Shown here: one piece after another, positions 18,093 through 26,934 of the stretch | Position numbering within the stretch: the stretch's first letter is position 1 | Layout of the letters: the number at the start of each line of letters is the position of its first letter | From: Phytohabitans rumicis | GTDB lineage: Bacteria > Actinomycetota > Actinomycetes > Mycobacteriales > Micromonosporaceae | Length of the DNA: 64,000 nucleotides | NCBI RefSeq assembly: GCF_011764445.1 | Contig: NZ_BLPG01000001.1 | Span: forward strand, 7,333,001-7,397,000 | Direction: 5' to 3' | The notes under the pieces: generated by a model | What the model was told of the DNA's origin: nothing | The model's database searches: none | The model's input: only the letters and a program-made list of their open reading frames with translations | Made by a program: the position numbers and the translations under genes

Positions 18093-19444
18093 CGGCCGGT
18101 GGCCAGGGTCCGGCCGGTGGCCGTGGCCCAGTCGTGGGCGCCTCCGGCGAGGATGGACACCTGGGTGTGGCCGGCGCGTTCGAGCAGGCTCGCGCCGGTG
18201 GCGGCGCGCTCGCCGTGCCCGCACATCACCGTCACCGCACCGGCAGGAACGCTGCTCGCGTGGCCGGTCAGGTCGCCGAGTTCGATCAGGTCCGCGCCGG
18301 GCAGGTGCCCGGCGGCGGTCTCGCTGGCCTGGCGCACATCGAGCACATTGGCGGTGTCCATCTCAGCCGCGTTCACCACCCGGGCCGTGGCCACCTGTTC
18401 GCCGGCGGTCGACCAGGCCGCGAGTCCACCGGTGAGTTCCCCGACGATCGTGGTGTAGCCGACGTTGAGGGCGGGCCACCGGATGTCGGCGGGGTCCTGG
18501 CCGGGGTTGCGCACGATGACGATGGGTACCTCGGGTGGGATCAGCCAGCCCAGCCAGGTGGCGTACTGGGCGCGCAATGGGATCGCGATCGAGCCGGGGA
18601 TGTGCCCGGCGGCGTAGTCGCGCACCGGCCGCACGTCGACCACGATCGCGCCGTCACCGAGCAGGCGCCGCACCCGCGCGGCGTCGAGTGGGGCGAGCAG
18701 CGGCGGGGTGGTGATCACCTGCCCGTGGCGGTTGAGCTCGCCGAGCCGGGCGAAGTAGACCGGGTAGGAGCCGAGGCTGTCGATCAGCATCCGCGCGAAC
18801 GTGTCCTCGTCGGGTGCGGCCAGCAGCGGGTTGGCCTGCTTCTGCTCGCCGATGGTGGAGGTGCGGGCGGCGCCGGGTGGGGCGGAGCAGAACGAGCCCG
18901 CGCCGTGGGTGGGCCACACGGCGGTCGCGTCGGCCAGGGACGCCAGCCGCCGCAGCGAGGAGTACTGCGCACGGGCCAGTTCCTCGGTGCGATCGGGGCT
19001 GATCAGGTCGGTGCGGGCGGCGGCCCCGACGATCAGCGACCCGCCGGTGAACACCCCGATCTCGCGGTCGCCGTCGAGCAGCAGGAACGACAGGTGTTCC
19101 GGAGTGTGGCCGGGTGTGGCCAGGGCGCGCAGGGTGAGCCCGCCAAGGTCGACCTCGGCGCCGTCGTCGAGGCGCAGGTGGTCGAACGTGCGCTGTCCGG
19201 CGGCCGAGGCCAGGATCTGCGTGCCGTGGTCGTAGGCGAGTTGACGGGCGCCGGACAGGAAGTCGGCGTGCAGGTGGGTCTCGGCCGCGTACGCGATCCG
19301 CAGACCATGTTTGGTCGCGGTGGCGTCGGTGGCGCGCAGGTCCAGAGATGGGTCGACGGCCAGGGCGCGGCCGTCGCCGAGGTCGAGCAGGTATGCCGAG
19401 TTGCCCAGGCCCTCGTCCACGAGTGGGATAAGGCTGCCGTCCAC
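18089..19444 (-). CDS. persulfide dioxygenase-rhodanese-rhodanese fusion (CstB-like)
   Basis: 451 residues from a GTG start. Residues 1-240 are an ETHE1-type metallo-beta-lactamase fold with the iron ligands in ETHLHADFLSG and ATPGHTPEHLSF and the family-specific PTHGAGSFC. Residues about 255-345 form a rhodanese-like domain without catalytic Cys (IVIVRNPGQD). Residues 360-445 form a second rhodanese with an active loop (VMCGHGERA). This order matches CstB-type enzymes that oxidise protein or low-molecular-weight persulfides. It is divergent from an ArsR-rhodanese regulator and co-transcribed with MFS, cysteine desulfurase and VKOR. Confidence 0.88.
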   Translation of the reverse strand: MDGSLIPLVDEGLGNSAYLLDLGDGRALAVDPSLDLRATDATATKHGLRIAYAAETHLHADFLSGARQLAYDHGTQILASAAGQRTFDHLRLDDGAEVDLGGLTLRALATPGHTPEHLSFLLLDGDREIGVFTGGSLIVGAAARTDLISPDRTEELARAQYSSLRRLASLADATAVWPTHGAGSFCSAPPGAARTSTIGEQKQANPLLAAPDEDTFARMLIDSLGSYPVYFARLGELNRHGQVITTPPLLAPLDAARVRRLLGDGAIVVDVRPVRDYAAGHIPGSIAIPLRAQYATWLGWLIPPEVPIVIVRNPGQDPADIRWPALNVGYTTIVGELTGGLAAWSTAGEQVATARVVNAAEMDTANVLDVRQASETAAGHLPGADLIELGDLTGHASSVPAGAVTVMCGHGERAATGASLLERAGHTQVSILAGGAHDWATATGRTLATGR

Positions 19445-19493
19445 GTGTCACGTCCTCCTCGCGGCGCGGGTGGCGGTCACCCGAACCCATCTC

Positions 19494-19520
19494 CTACAAT
19501 ATTCCATAGAACTTTGGAGG
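19494..19520. promoter_or_regulatory. AT-rich divergent promoter region with short dyad
   Basis: In the 76-bp gap between the divergent sulfur genes, TACAATATTCCATAGAACTT is strikingly AT-rich and contains the dyad TTC-cata-GAA. ArsR-type proteins bind such AT-rich dyads over promoters. GGAGG at 19516-19520 directly abuts the first of two ATGs. Confidence 0.45.
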
Positions 19521-20186
19521 ATGATGGCTTTGGGTGACCGTCAGCACAAGACCGCGCTGTTCGACCAGTTCGCCCGGGTTGGCAAGGCCCTCGCCTCGGG
19601 CAAACGCCTGGAGCTGCTGGACCTGCTCGCCCAAGGCGAACGCGACGTCGCCTCGGTGGCAGCAGCGGCGGATGTCGGGGTGAGCACCGCGTCGGCGCAC
19701 CTGCAGACGCTGCGCCAGGCGAACCTGGTCACCACCCGCCGCGACGGCACCCGCATCCTGTACTCCTTGGCCGGACGCGACGTCGCCGACCTGTTCGCCC
19801 GGCTGCGCGAGGTCGCCCAGTCACATCTACCCGACGTCGAAGCCGCCCGCGTCACCTACCTCGGCGAGGACGGCGGCCGGCCGGTCACCCGCGACGAGTT
19901 GCACCGGCTGGCCAAGACCACGACTGTCACTGTGCTGGACGTGCGCCCGCGCGAGGAGTACGCGGCCGGTCACATCCCCGGCGCGGTCAGCATCCCCCTG
20001 GACCAGTTGGCCGACCGGCTCGCCGAGCTACCTAACGACGGGCAGATCGTCGCCTACTGCCGAGGCGCGTACTGCGTGCTCGCTCACGACGCGGTACGGC
20101 TGCTGCGCGCCCACGGCCGCGACGCGATCCGCCTGGCCGACGGCATGCTCGAATGGCGTCTGGCGAGTCTGCCGGTCGCCGCCTGA
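19521..20186 (+). CDS. ArsR-rhodanese fusion regulator (sulfane-sulfur sensor candidate)
   Basis: About 221 residues. Residues 10-100 are an ArsR winged helix (SVAAAADVGVSTASAHLQTLR). Residues 125-215 are a rhodanese domain (VLDVRPREEYAAGHIPGAVSI) with active loop YCRGAYCVLA, giving two Cys four residues apart that could form a persulfide or tetrasulfide bridge. It is divergent from a persulfide dioxygenase operon. I infer that sulfur loading of the rhodanese loop alters DNA binding. The exact start (ATG 19521, ATG 19524 or TTG 19530) is unclear because the ribosome site touches the first ATG. Confidence 0.85.
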   Translation: MMALGDRQHKTALFDQFARVGKALASGKRLELLDLLAQGERDVASVAAAADVGVSTASAHLQTLRQANLVTTRRDGTRILYSLAGRDVADLFARLREVAQSHLPDVEAARVTYLGEDGGRPVTRDELHRLAKTTTVTVLDVRPREEYAAGHIPGAVSIPLDQLADRLAELPNDGQIVAYCRGAYCVLAHDAVRLLRAHGRDAIRLADGMLEWRLASLPVAA

Positions 20187-20231
20187 CCCGACGTTCAACC
20201 AGCGGAGGACAGCGACGGTCACCCGGCGCGT

Positions 20232-21029
20232 TCATCGCCCGGCCTGGCGCCGGGCACGGTCGAGCAAGCCGATGAGCGTGGGTTGCTCGATGTCGATGCC
20301 CTCCGAAAGACGCGCGGCGGTGTGCACGACCAGCCACGAGGCCACCTGCCGCAACGGTACGGGTGAGCCGCCGGCGTACGCCCGCGCGTAGCCGTGCGCG
20401 AACACCGACCGGCCAGTCGCCATCAGAGCGCGCAAGAACAAGGGGGTGCCGGGCAGGGGATCAGCCCACCGCAGCAGCAGGAGCGTGCGCGCGTGATCGG
20501 CTTCGGGAACGCCGCAAGTGGCGCCCACCCAGTCGATGATGTTGACCCGGTCGGCGGCGACCAGAGCGTTGCCCGGGTGGTAGTCGCCGTGGCACACGCG
20601 ATCGCCGTCCGGTAGCCCGTTCAGAACCCGCAAGGCGAAGTCGCGCAACTGCGCGGGCATTGCCGCGTCCTCGATGCGGGCGGCCAGCACCTGGCGCAGA
20701 TCGGGAAGGCTGCCCTGGGCGCGGACGGCGTGGATGGCAAGGTGGGCCTTGGCCAGCGCGCGGGCCAAGCCAAGCACACGCCACGGTTGGCGTTGCAGCA
20801 GCACCAGCATGTCCGACCCGCCGAGGCGTTCCAGCACCAAGCCGGTGCGGCCATCGCGGTCGACGACGTCAATCAGCCTCGGGGCGAGGCCCTGACCGTC
20901 CAGTTTGGCCAGTGCCACCCCTTCGGCGCGGTGCCCGCCGAATCCGGGGCGGTACAGCTTGACGACCGCGTCGTCACCCCACGCGTACACGTCGGCCTCG
21001 CGGCCAGCTCCAAGTTTGGCTCCGATCAC
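20232..21029 (-). CDS. aminoglycoside phosphotransferase-like kinase (APH fold)
   Basis: About 265 residues from GTG 21029, which lies 1 bp after the methyltransferase stop. Kinase-like motifs: GAGREADVYAWGDDAVVKLYR (nucleotide loop and Lys), VCHGDYHPGNALV (catalytic HGDxxxxN) and VNIIDWVGA (metal Asp). The substrate is unknown; APH-fold proteins phosphorylate antibiotics, sugars or choline-like compounds. The operon order is TetR, methyltransferase, kinase. Confidence 0.8.
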   Translation of the reverse strand: MIGAKLGAGREADVYAWGDDAVVKLYRPGFGGHRAEGVALAKLDGQGLAPRLIDVVDRDGRTGLVLERLGGSDMLVLLQRQPWRVLGLARALAKAHLAIHAVRAQGSLPDLRQVLAARIEDAAMPAQLRDFALRVLNGLPDGDRVCHGDYHPGNALVAADRVNIIDWVGATCGVPEADHARTLLLLRWADPLPGTPLFLRALMATGRSVFAHGYARAYAGGSPVPLRQVASWLVVHTAARLSEGIDIEQPTLIGLLDRARRQAGR

Positions 21030-21030
21030 G

Positions 21031-21669
21031 TCAGCTGCCCGGCATCGGCTTGCGGGCGTGGACGCGTTCGATGGTGCCGGCCTTGACGCGTTCGACCTCG
21101 ATGATCTCGAACCCGGCTGCGCGTACGAGCGGGAGTTGGCGGCGGGTGAAGTGTTCACCGGCGGTGCGGATGGTTAGCCGTTCGAGGAGCCACTGGGCGG
21201 CGTGGATGGGTGGCCAGGTGCTGGCGGTGTGGTCAAGTAGCAGCAGTCGCCCGCCGGGCACAAGCACCCGTTTCATCTGGCCGATGGTGGTGGCCGGGTC
21301 GGGGATCGTGCACAGCGACAGCGCGCAGACGACCGTGTCGAACGCCTCGTCGGCGAACGGTAGCGCTTGGGCGTCGCCGGTGTGGAGGTCGACGGCGCGG
21401 CCGAGGTCGGCGGCGCGCCGCTTGGCTCTGGCCAGCATTGCCGGGCTCAGCTCGATGCCGGTGATCGACGCGTCGGTGGGGTAGTGCGGCAGGTTGAGGC
21501 CGGTGCCGATCGCGACTTCCAGGACGCGGCCCTGGGCGCGGGCGCCGAGCCATTCCCGGCCGCCGCCGAACCAGATCCTCTCGAAGATGGCGATCTGCTT
21601 GTCGTAGCCCGGTGCGGTCTTCTCCCAGGCACGCAGGACCTTGGCGGTCTCGTCCGGTGTCGCGTTCAC
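21031..21669 (-). CDS. class I SAM-dependent methyltransferase, UbiE-like
   Basis: 212 residues from GTG 21669, which overlaps the TetR stop (GTGA). Motif I is VLEVAIGTGLNLPHYP, the acidic loop ITGIELSPAML, motif post-I GDAQALPFADEAFDTVV and motif III RVLVPGGRLLLLDH. This is the ubiquinone/menaquinone-type family, widely used on small molecules or lipids. Longer upstream open reading frame has low-complexity Arg/Gly content and is excluded. Confidence 0.87.
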   Translation of the reverse strand: MNATPDETAKVLRAWEKTAPGYDKQIAIFERIWFGGGREWLGARAQGRVLEVAIGTGLNLPHYPTDASITGIELSPAMLARAKRRAADLGRAVDLHTGDAQALPFADEAFDTVVCALSLCTIPDPATTIGQMKRVLVPGGRLLLLDHTASTWPPIHAAQWLLERLTIRTAGEHFTRRQLPLVRAAGFEIIEVERVKAGTIERVHARKPMPGS

Positions 21670-22316
21670 GATGTGCTCCAACCGGGTGGTAGGCAGCCGA
21701 GCCCATTGTCTGTGGCTGCGGCGGTGATGACTCCGGCGATGACCTGCCGGACCCGGTCGGGGGCCAGGTCCGGGTCGGGTTGCCCGGCGTCGAGCCAGGC
21801 GATGATCGCCTCGATCGCCGCGGTCGGAGCCAGTTGCGCCGCCCATCGTGCCCACGCCTGATCGGTGACGAATTTCGAGATCTGCAAGTGGGCAATCTCG
21901 GTGACCTCAGCGCGGAACCGGTCAGCCGCGGCTCTGAACTCCGGCTCCCGGGCGGCGTGCACGAACAGCAGCCGGAACCCATCCGGTTCGGCGATCGCGG
22001 CCTTGAGTAAGCCGTCGACGCTGGCGTCGGTGAACCCGCCCACCGGCTCGGCCACGTGGTCGGACATGACGGCGCAGAACCGGTCCAGGGCCGCCTGGTA
22101 CAGGTCGGTCTTGGAGTCGAAATGCCGATACAGGATCACGCGGGTGATCCCGGCCTCGCCGGCGATGTCATCCAGGTTCGTCGCGGCGAACCCGTTGCGC
22201 GCGAAAGCCGTCGTCGCCGCTGCGAGGATCTGCTCCCGCCGCTGGGCGCGCGGCAGCCGCCGCACCGGCTCGGACCTCGCATCCGTCACGATCACCGCCT
22301 CCGTCCGCTTGTTCAC
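21666..22316 (-). CDS. TetR-family regulator
   Basis: 216 residues. The N-terminal helix-turn-helix reads RREQILAAATTAFARNGFAATNLDDIAGEAGITRVILYRHF, the family signature. The C-terminal helical ligand domain is variable. It heads an operon with a methyltransferase and a kinase. AT-rich sequence containing repeated GTAC (22318-22350) lies directly upstream and may hold the operator. Its former divergent partner may be the DrrA-type ABC ATPase that now survives as a fragment. Confidence 0.87.
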   Translation of the reverse strand: MNKRTEAVIVTDARSEPVRRLPRAQRREQILAAATTAFARNGFAATNLDDIAGEAGITRVILYRHFDSKTDLYQAALDRFCAVMSDHVAEPVGGFTDASVDGLLKAAIAEPDGFRLLFVHAAREPEFRAAADRFRAEVTEIAHLQISKFVTDQAWARWAAQLAPTAAIEAIIAWLDAGQPDPDLAPDRVRQVIAGVITAAATDNGLGCLPPGWSTS

Positions 22317-22361
22317 TCTGAAGTGTACTTGTACCTATGTTTACTTTCAAGGTTACATATT

Positions 22362-22735
22362 GAGCCTGGCCATCCCGCGCGGTGTCATTTACGGGCTGCT
22401 CGGCCCCAACGGCGCGGGCAAAACCACCCTGATTCGCGTCCTCGCCACCCTCCTGCGGCCCGATTCCGGCACCGCCCTGGTGGCCGGGTACGACGTCGCC
22501 CGCAACCCAGCACAGGTACGCGACCGCATCGGCCTGGCTGGGCAGTTCGCCGCCGTCGACGACCACCTCGCCGGCCGGGAGAACATCACCATGATCGGCC
22601 GCCTCTACGGACTGACCCGCCGCGAGGCCGGCACCCGCGCCAACCAGATCATCGAACGCATCCACCTCGCCGCCGCCGCATCGACCTCGCCGCGAGCCTC
22701 ATCGGGCCCAGGTGCTGTTCCTCGACACCCTCCCG
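22362..22735 (+). pseudogene. DrrA-type ABC transporter ATPase remnant
   Basis: SLAIPRGVIYGLLGPNGAGK (Walker A) through VDDHLAGRENITMIGRLYGL and EAGTRANQIIERIHLA is a daunorubicin-resistance-type ABC ATPase lacking its first 20 or so residues and any start codon. After HLA about 15-20 residues with the signature motif are deleted. RRIDLAASLIG and, one frame off, AQVLFLD (Walker B) follow, and the rest is gone. The gene is dead. Confidence 0.82.
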
Positions 22736-22736
22736 G

Positions 22737-22896
22737 CGACTTGGACGGCTACCACCTGTACCACGCCACCCGCGCCGAACTGCTGCGCGAACTCGGCCAC
22801 CCGGACCAGGCCCGCGCCGCGGACCGCCGCGCCCTTGAGCTGACCGCCAACCCGGCCGAACAGGCCGTCCTTCAGCAGCGCCTCACCTGGACCTAA
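22737..22896 (+). pseudogene. C-terminal end of an ECF sigma factor (DUF6596 type)
   Basis: DLDGYHLYHATRAELLRELG and the tail ALELTANPAEQAVLQQRL are the characteristic C-terminal helical repeat of large ECF sigma factors. It is joined directly to the ABC ATPase remnant and has no sigma2/sigma4 domains. It therefore marks a deletion or recombination junction near 22735. Confidence 0.75.
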
Positions 22897-22980
22897 ATCA
22901 GCCCTCTAGGGGGACGGCACCGGTGGGCCGAAAATGCATCGGATGAAAGGGACGAAGGGACAAATAGTCGCGGGGTTCTC

Positions 22981-23744
22981 GTGGACACCACCACACTGAA
23001 GGTTGTGAGGGCCATCGGCGTACTCGCGCAGGCGTGGGCGTCTTTCGACCAGCGCTTGTGGGGTGAGGCGTACGGCAAGTTCGCGACGGCCGACGCCGCC
23101 ACGCCGCTCGATCTCGATGATCTTGAGAGGTTCGCGCTCGCCGCGTACTTGACCGGACATGAGGAATCCACGCTCGGGTGGACGCGTGCCCACCGCGAAG
23201 CTCTCCGTCGCGACGATCCGCGGCGGGCCGCCCGGAACGCCTTGATGATCGGGGCTGATCTTCCGGGGGAGACCGCACCGGCGATGGGATGGTTCGCGCG
23301 CGGTGGACGTGTCCTGGAAGGCTGCGGCGATTGTCCTGAACAGGCGTGGCTGCGGACGTGGAACGCCTTCGTGCGGATGTGGGGCGAAGACCCGCAGGGG
23401 CGCAGCCCGCGTTCGCCGAGAGTGTTGCGGCCGGCCAGCGTTTCAACGACTCCGACCTGCTCACGATGTCGCGGCTCGGCCAGGGCATGTGCCTGGTCTT
23501 CCAGGGCCAAGGCGCCGCCGGCATGGCCCTGCTGGACGAGGGCATGGTCGCGGTCACGTCCGGCGAAGTGTCCCCGATGTACGCCGGAATCGCGTACTGC
23601 ACGATGATCGTCGGCTGTTCGGACCTGTTCGACGTGCCGCGGGCCAGGCAGTGGACGGCCGCGTTGACCCGATGGTGCGACGCCCAGCCCGATCTTGTCC
23701 CGTTTCGGGGAAACTGCCTGGTCCACCGATGCGAGCTGCTGCAG
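22981..23744 (+). pseudogene. N-terminal part of a LuxR/TPR regulator, truncated and fused to a ThuA-type gene
   Basis: Starts at GTG 22981. FALAAYLTGHEESTLGWTRA, PAMGWFARGGRVLEGCGDCP, MALLDEGMVAVTSGEVSPMY and DVPRARQWTAALTRWCDAQP match the TPR part of LuxR regulators like the gene ending at 8025. After HRCELLQ (about 23744) the homology stops and a secreted-protein sequence begins in the same frame. The LuxR DNA-binding domain is absent. A one-base shift also occurs at the CCC run 23391-23393. A fusion by deletion is the simplest reading. Confidence 0.75.
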
Positions 23745-25916
23745 TTCACGACGGTCAACTTTGCCAACATCGGTGCGGTGCGGGCGCGTACCACCGGGGC
23801 GGGCACCATCCAGCTGCGCTGGAACGCCGCGGACGCCGCACCGTTCGCGACGGTCGCCGCGCCGGCCGGTGAGGGCTGGCAGGAGACCATTTTCCACCTG
23901 TCCGACCCGCCGCAGGGCACCGGCACCCTCGTCGTCACCTCCAGCGGTGGGGTCAACCTCGACGAGCTGTACCTCGCCGACGACAAGGCGCCCGAGGTCA
24001 AGCTCACGCTCAACCCGGCCACGCCGAACGGCAACTCCAACTGGTACCGGCAACCGGTGTCGGTCACCGCGACCGCCACCGACGCCGACGGTGCCCCCAC
24101 CGTCGAGTACACCCTCAACGCCGGCGCGACCTGGACCCCAGTCAACGGGCCCATCACCGTCGGCGCCGAAGGCGCCAACGCCCTCTTGGTACGCGCCGCC
24201 GACAGGTGGGGCAACGCCGGCGAGGCCCGCCAGAGCATCAGCGTCGACACCAAGGCTCCGACCTTGTCCTGGTCCCAGATCCAGAACGGGAACGTCGGCC
24301 TGTCGGTCTCCCTCGTACCGACCTACACCGATCCCACACCCGGTTCGGGCGGCGCGGCCATCCAGCGCATGAAAGTCGACGGCAAGTGGGTCTACCCGAA
24401 GGCGGTCAACCTGTGGGAGATCGGTCCCGGCGTGCACACACACGCCGTGACGAGCAGCGATGTGGCCGGCAACAACGCGACCACCACAGCGACCTTCGTG
24501 GTGTCCACATCGTTCGCCGACATCAGCGCACTCATCACCCGGTTCACCACGTCCGGCGTGCTCACCGCCGGTGAGGCCACCACGCTCAACACCATCCTGG
24601 CCGAGGCGCAGAAGGCCGCGGACAACGGCAAAATAACCCAGGCCAGGGCGAAGCTCGCCCTGTTCGCACTGAAGGTTTGGCTGGTCACCTCGTCGAAGGA
24701 GACGGTCGAGCGCACCGCGTTGACCAAGGGCGCGGAGGACCTGGGCAAGAGGCTGACCGGGTGGACCCCCACTGCCAAGACCGGGGTCGTGGTCAAGCCG
24801 GAGGAACCCATCCTGCGGGTGGTCGTCAACCCGGTCGCCGACTTCGACGTCCCAGGCGCTGGCTACAAGGTGCTGGTGCTGGCCCGGACCCCGTCGTTCC
24901 GGCACGAGCACATCGTCGACACCCAGACCATGATCCAGAACCTGGGCAAGGCCAACAAGTTCGACGTGGACGTCTGGGACCCGAACCTGGGCTCCGGGCC
25001 CGGCCGCCAGACCCCGACCGGCGTGTCGCTGACCGCGAGCCCGTTCACCAGCCTGGAGACGCTCCAGCAGTACGACACCGTGGTCTTCGACTCAACCGTG
25101 GGGCGGACGAACAACGAGCCGCTGTCCACAGAGGAACAAGCGGTGTTCGAGAGGTACATCCAGGGTGGCGGCGGCTCCGTCGGCATCCACGCCGCCTCCG
25201 ACGGGTTCTACAACTGGCCCTGGTACGGCGAGATGCTCGGTGGTGCCTGGTTCAACGGCCACGGCGGCAACCAGCGCGGCATCCAGCCGGACTGCATGTC
25301 CTGCGTGTGGACCGAGACGGTGAACGAGAACAAGTCCAACCCGATCGTCAAGGGCATGCCGGCGACGTTCTCCATGCTGGACGAGCTGTACAACTACAAG
25401 GCGAACCCCCGCGGTGAGGTGCACACCCTGCTCAGCATCACCGAGTCCAGCTACAGCGGGGGCCTCGGCAGCAGCACCGTCGCAAACCCGATGGGTGCCG
25501 ACCACCCGCACGCCTGGTGCTCGAACTACGACGGCGGCCGCACGTTCTACATCGGCTTCGGCCACAACTGGGAACTGTCCACTGGGGACGACAACTACGA
25601 GCGCTGGTTCCAGGGGATGATCCTCGGCGCGATCTAGTGGACCGCCGGGCAGACCAAGGCCAACTGTTCGTCGTACGGCGAGGCGTTCCGGGTACTCGCC
25701 GGCAGCGCCTTAGCCACCACCGTCAACGATAAGTTGGCAGCTGACCTACAGGCGGCCAAGGATGCCTACCTCGCCGGGAAGTATACGGTGGCCGTCCAAC
25801 AGCTGACCAAGTTCGAAACCAACGCCAGCAAGCTTGTGACCAACCAGAGCAAGCGCCGCGTCCTGCTCGCGGTCTCCACACCACTAAAGGAATGGATGAA
25901 GGATCTAGGCTGCTGA
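23745..25916 (+). pseudogene. ThuA-domain secreted protein, 5'-truncated, interrupted by TAG at 25635
   Basis: From about 23745: a carbohydrate-binding beta domain (ARTTGAGTIQLRWNAADA, GTLVVTSSGGVNLDELYL), two Ig-like domains (VSVTATATDADGAPTVEYTL), a helical FIVAR-like spacer (ITRFTTSGVLTAGEATTLN), then a ThuA/trehalose-utilisation-like domain (YKVLVLARTPSFRHEHIVDT to FYIGFGHNWEL). The signal peptide and N-terminus are replaced by the LuxR fragment. A TAG at 25635-25637 follows QGMILGAI; the same frame continues WTAGQTKANC and a second helical spacer to the stop at 25914-25916, just before a hairpin. The TAG probably replaces a GAG codon, so the original gene ended at 25916. Confidence 0.8.
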
Positions 25917-25928
25917 GCCGGGGAGGCT

Positions 25929-25954
25929 GGGGTGTCCGGCAGCCCGGGCACCCC
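25929..25954 (+). terminator. strong hairpin, probable terminator of the ThuA gene
   Basis: An 11-bp stem (GGGGTGTCCGG at 25929-25939 with CCGGGCACCCC at 25944-25954, one G-T pair) closes a 4-base loop, starting 12 bp after the stop at 25916. There is no T tract, as is common in actinomycetes. Its position supports 25916, not 25637, as the original gene end. Confidence 0.65.
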
Positions 25955-26256
25955 CGCCATCGTTCTTGCCGGGTGGCCCTGGTCGAGACCACCCTAACTG
26001 GCTCACGATTATCCAACTCCCGGTAGCGCGACGCACGCCGCGATCGCGTTCGCCTCCTGCGTGTGCGTGGCGACGTCGACCAGGTCACTGGCCGGCCGGC
26101 AACCGTGCGTGACCATGCCGCTTGGCCCTCCTGACCCTGAAGGTGTAGGTGTTCGTCTGCGAGGCCGCGGTACCCAGGAGCGGGACTGCCCCGTGAATCA
26201 CGGCCTGCCACGTCAAGGATTTGTGTGAGAGGGTGGTTCGTGAGGTCGTGTCCGTT
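25955..26256. other. non-coding stretch next to an IS remnant
   Basis: About 300 bp. No frame has a recognisable product, and no inverted repeat that would define an IS end was found by eye. Confidence 0.4.
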
Positions 26257-26712
26257 TTAGTTTGCCGTCGAGTTAGCGTCCCGTTCGGGGTCCTGTGTGG
26301 ACGGTGTCAGAGGAGCAAGTGCGAAGAGGCCGGGTTCGGTCTCGACGAGGACCTGGCGGGCGACGAGGCGTTTGAGTTTGGCGCGTAGCCCTTCGGTGTC
26401 CTTGGGTGTAGTGCCCAGGCCCAGTGCGAGGCACACGTCCTTGGCGCGCATCGCGTCGGTGGCGGCGGTGAACACGCCGCGGATCTGTTGGTAGGCAGGG
26501 CTGGCGACGGTCGCATCCGATGTTGCGGTGTCGGGCTGGCCGCCGGTCAAGGCGGTCAGGGTCTTACGGGTGGTCGCAAGGTCGGCCAGTTCCGTCTCGA
26601 CGCGGGCCAGTTGCGTAGTGAGTGTGGCGATCTGCTCGCGCAACCCTTGCGCTGTCGCGTTCGCGGCGTCTTCGCACTGCGCGATCAACTGCCAGATCGA
26701 CGGTGCGTTCAC
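26257..26712 (-). CDS. IS-associated coiled-coil protein, function unknown
   Basis: 151 residues. The N-terminal half is a coiled coil (LREQIATLTTQLARVETELADLATTRKTL). The C-terminal half looks like a small winged helix (SPAYQQIRGVFTAATDAMRAKDVCLALGL, then LRAKLKRLVARQVLVET). It lies 7 bp from a transposase remnant in the same direction; proteins of this build often sit beside actinomycete IS elements. Function unknown. Confidence 0.55.
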   Translation of the reverse strand: MNAPSIWQLIAQCEDAANATAQGLREQIATLTTQLARVETELADLATTRKTLTALTGGQPDTATSDATVASPAYQQIRGVFTAATDAMRAKDVCLALGLGTTPKDTEGLRAKLKRLVARQVLVETEPGLFALAPLTPSTQDPERDANSTAN

Positions 26713-26719
26713 GAGGGTG

Positions 26720-26925
26720 CTACACCCGACGCCAGGACGGTGTGGCCGTACCGGTCAACCGTCGGACCAGGTTCGCCGTGGACGCCCACAGCGTGCGGGA
26801 CACCGACGAGGTCGGCTTGGACTCGTACTCGCGGGTCAACCTGCGGTGCTGCATCAGGGGGCCGTTGGTCTGCTCGACCACCCACCGCCGTTTGATCGGC
26901 ACGAACCCGGCCGCGGTAGTGGTGC
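26720..26925 (-). pseudogene. IS5-family transposase C-terminal fragment
   Basis: AAGFVPIKRRWVVEQTNGPL, MQHRRLTREYES and LWASTANLVRRLTG are the final 60 residues of an IS5/DDE_Tnp_1 transposase, including the catalytic Glu region (VVEQT). Everything upstream is missing; the remnant abuts an M23 peptidase fragment on the other strand near 26930. Confidence 0.8.
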
Positions 26926-26934
26926 GCTTGACGG

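Noticed and set aside
18068-19537. 489-residue open frame on the plus strand
   Set aside because: Antisense shadow of the persulfide dioxygenase fusion; Gly/Val/Arg-rich composition typical of high-GC shadow frames.
22893-24911. 672-residue and 451-residue minus-strand frames
   Set aside because: Shadows of the LuxR/ThuA sequence, which has clear domain homology on the plus strand.
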